Below, in pieces: positions 63,061 through 64,000 of a stretch of DNA of 64,000 nt; the stretch's first letter is position 1, and each line of letters opens with the position of its first letter. Source of the stretch: Prochlorococcus marinus XMU1405 (lineage in GTDB: Bacteria > Cyanobacteriota > Cyanobacteriia > PCC-6307 > Cyanobiaceae); contig NZ_JAAORF010000002.1 in NCBI RefSeq assembly GCF_017696275.1, positions 186,001-250,000 of the forward strand, given 5' to 3'. Made by a program: the position numbers and the translations under genes. The notes beneath the pieces were generated by a model. The model did not search any database, was not told the DNA's origin, and saw only the letters and a list, made by a program, of their open reading frames with translations.

Positions 63061-64000
63061 TCAAACTTTCAACAATTTAGAAGTTGTTAATTTAAAAACT
63101 TTTTTATCTATAGTTTCTTGATTTAAAAGTATATCAACTAATTTATCTAGTAGGACTCTATTTTTTTTCAATATTTTTATTGAATTATTTAATGAAATTT
63201 TAGAAATATTTATGATTTCATTATCTATTCTAGAACTGGTATTTTCTGCTATAAGAGGCTTTCTTCTAAATAATCCATCTCCTAAATACATTTCATTATT
63301 ATCAGAATCCATTGAAATTGGACCAATAATTGAAAATCCATATTTTGTAACCATTTCCCTTACTATATTAGTCGCATAAGAGATATCATTTAGGGAGCAT
63401 TGTGTAATTTCACTTTCACCAAAAACTATCGTTTCTGCTGCTCTTCCAGCTAGAGCAATTTCAATTTTTGAAAATAATAATTTTTTTGAAATCAAGCCAC
63501 TAGAAATTACATCCTCGTCGGGACATATTTTTGTGTATCCTCCTATAGATCCAGATCTAGGCAAAATTGTAATTTTATCAACTGATTCAATTCCATTTCT
63601 CACGGCAGATACAATAGCTCTGCCTACTTCGTTATAAGCAATTATTTTTTTCATATTTGGAGAAGTTATTAACGAACTTCTTAGGCCAATGGTAATTTTA
63701 TCGAGAGCATTTTCTATATGAAGATCACTGATTAATTTTGATTCATCTCTTGCGCAGTGAATAGCACTCTCGTTCATTAAATTTGCAAGATCTGCTCCCG
63801 AAAATCCAACTGTTCTAGAAGCCCAATATCCTAAATCAACTTCAGTTGAAAGTGGTTTGGAAAGTGAGTGAACTGAAAGAATTTTTTTTCTTCCATCTAA
63901 ATCTGGAAGCATTACTTCAATTTTTCTATCAAATCTACCTGGTCTTAATAATGCTGCATCCAAAATATCTGGTCTATTTGTTGCTGCTAAAACAATAATC
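63061..64000 (-). CDS. FtsH-like AAA protein lacking the zinc protease motif, N-terminus outside window
   Basis: The frame continues past the right edge, so only the C-terminal 312 residues are present. Second region of homology with NRPDILDAALLRPGRFDRKIEV (arginine fingers kept), AAA lid (GFSGADLANLMNESAIHCARDE), then the peptidase domain. Where FtsH has HEAGH, this protein has NEVGR (63619-63633): both zinc-binding His and the pattern are lost, while the Glu and the distant Asp (CSLNDISYATN) remain. It should keep unfoldase but not protease activity, like plastid FtsHi proteins. It may form hetero-hexamers with active FtsH. Downstream gene is an unknown membrane protein. Confidence 0.88.
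   Translation of the reverse strand, partial: IIVLAATNRPDILDAALLRPGRFDRKIEVMLPDLDGRKKILSVHSLSKPLSTEVDLGYWASRTVGFSGADLANLMNESAIHCARDESKLISDLHIENALDKITIGLRSSLITSPNMKKIIAYNEVGRAIVSAVRNGIESVDKITILPRSGSIGGYTKICPDEDVISSGLISKKLLFSKIEIALAGRAAETIVFGESEITQCSLNDISYATNIVREMVTKYGFSIIGPISMDSDNNEMYLGDGLFRRKPLIAENTSSRIDNEIINISKISLNNSIKILKKNRVLLDKLVDILLNQETIDKKVFKLTTSKLLKV

Overview
The window is a compact, AT-rich stretch of a cyanobacterial chromosome, most likely a high-light-adapted, MED4-like Prochlorococcus. The basis is gene content (PsaK, HemJ, a CCB2/CCB4-like cytochrome b6f assembly factor, CobN, a cyanobacterial pyruvate kinase with an extra domain, DUF3110/DUF1651/DUF2499/DUF3593 proteins), very short intergenic gaps and strong A/T codon bias. 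Species-level identity is inference from recollection of the family proteins, not from a search. No transposase, integrase, CRISPR array or rRNA gene was seen; two tRNA genes are present.

Layout. 1-5.1 kb, minus strand: a membrane-anchored GTPase (cut by the left edge), lspA, bioY, a MacB/FtsX-type permease and pyk, in tight or overlapping order. 5.1-16.1 kb: a MazG-like protein, YggT, scpB, ilvA, dxs, psaK, DUF3593/DUF2499 membrane proteins, an exported peroxiredoxin, rpmB, htpG, hisZ, an inositol monophosphatase and a ferredoxin. 16.1-20.3 kb: tRNA-Ser, then dnaK-dnaJ, DUF3110 and a cyclophilin. 20.3-36.4 kb: ribBA, argC, purN, pgi, leuS, the overlapping set dapF/cysteine desulfurase/DUF1995/PBP4, coaD, a flavin reductase-like protein, uvrC, hemJ and a PHP protein. 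36.4-46.5 kb: cobN, ilvE, metH, DUF2237, an Ap4A phosphorylase-like protein and two small unknown proteins.

46.6-48.6 kb is the first unusual region: a ribbon-helix-helix plus J-domain fusion protein, then about 0.4 kb of non-coding tandem repeats (about 173 bp unit, each with an AGACT/AGTCT hairpin), a small exported protein with clearly higher G+C than its surroundings, and a fourth related hairpin at the 3' end of pheT. 48.6-57.8 kb returns to housekeeping genes: pheT, rpmG, rpsR, an RNB nuclease, metG, lptC, CCB2/4, cobU, trmL, tRNA-Met, clpS and DUF1651. 57.8-61.7 kb is a small-protein-rich accessory stretch with eleven genes of 50-129 codons, a candidate structured RNA, an isolated strong hairpin, and a CopG-like regulator surrounded by three copies of a GTGT/ACAC palindrome. 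The window closes with a 2-Cys peroxiredoxin, an unknown membrane protein and an FtsH-family protein whose HExxH zinc motif is replaced by NEVGR, so it is probably proteolytically dead.

Functional links: CobN and CobU (corrinoid synthesis) share the window with the cobalamin-dependent methionine synthase MetH. IlvA and IlvE serve branched-chain amino acid synthesis. Dxs supplies isoprenoids for chlorophyll and carotenoids, and HemJ supplies tetrapyrroles. HtpG, DnaK/DnaJ, ClpS, FtsH and two peroxiredoxins are protein-quality and oxidative-stress functions. All functional statements come from reading motifs; no database search was possible.
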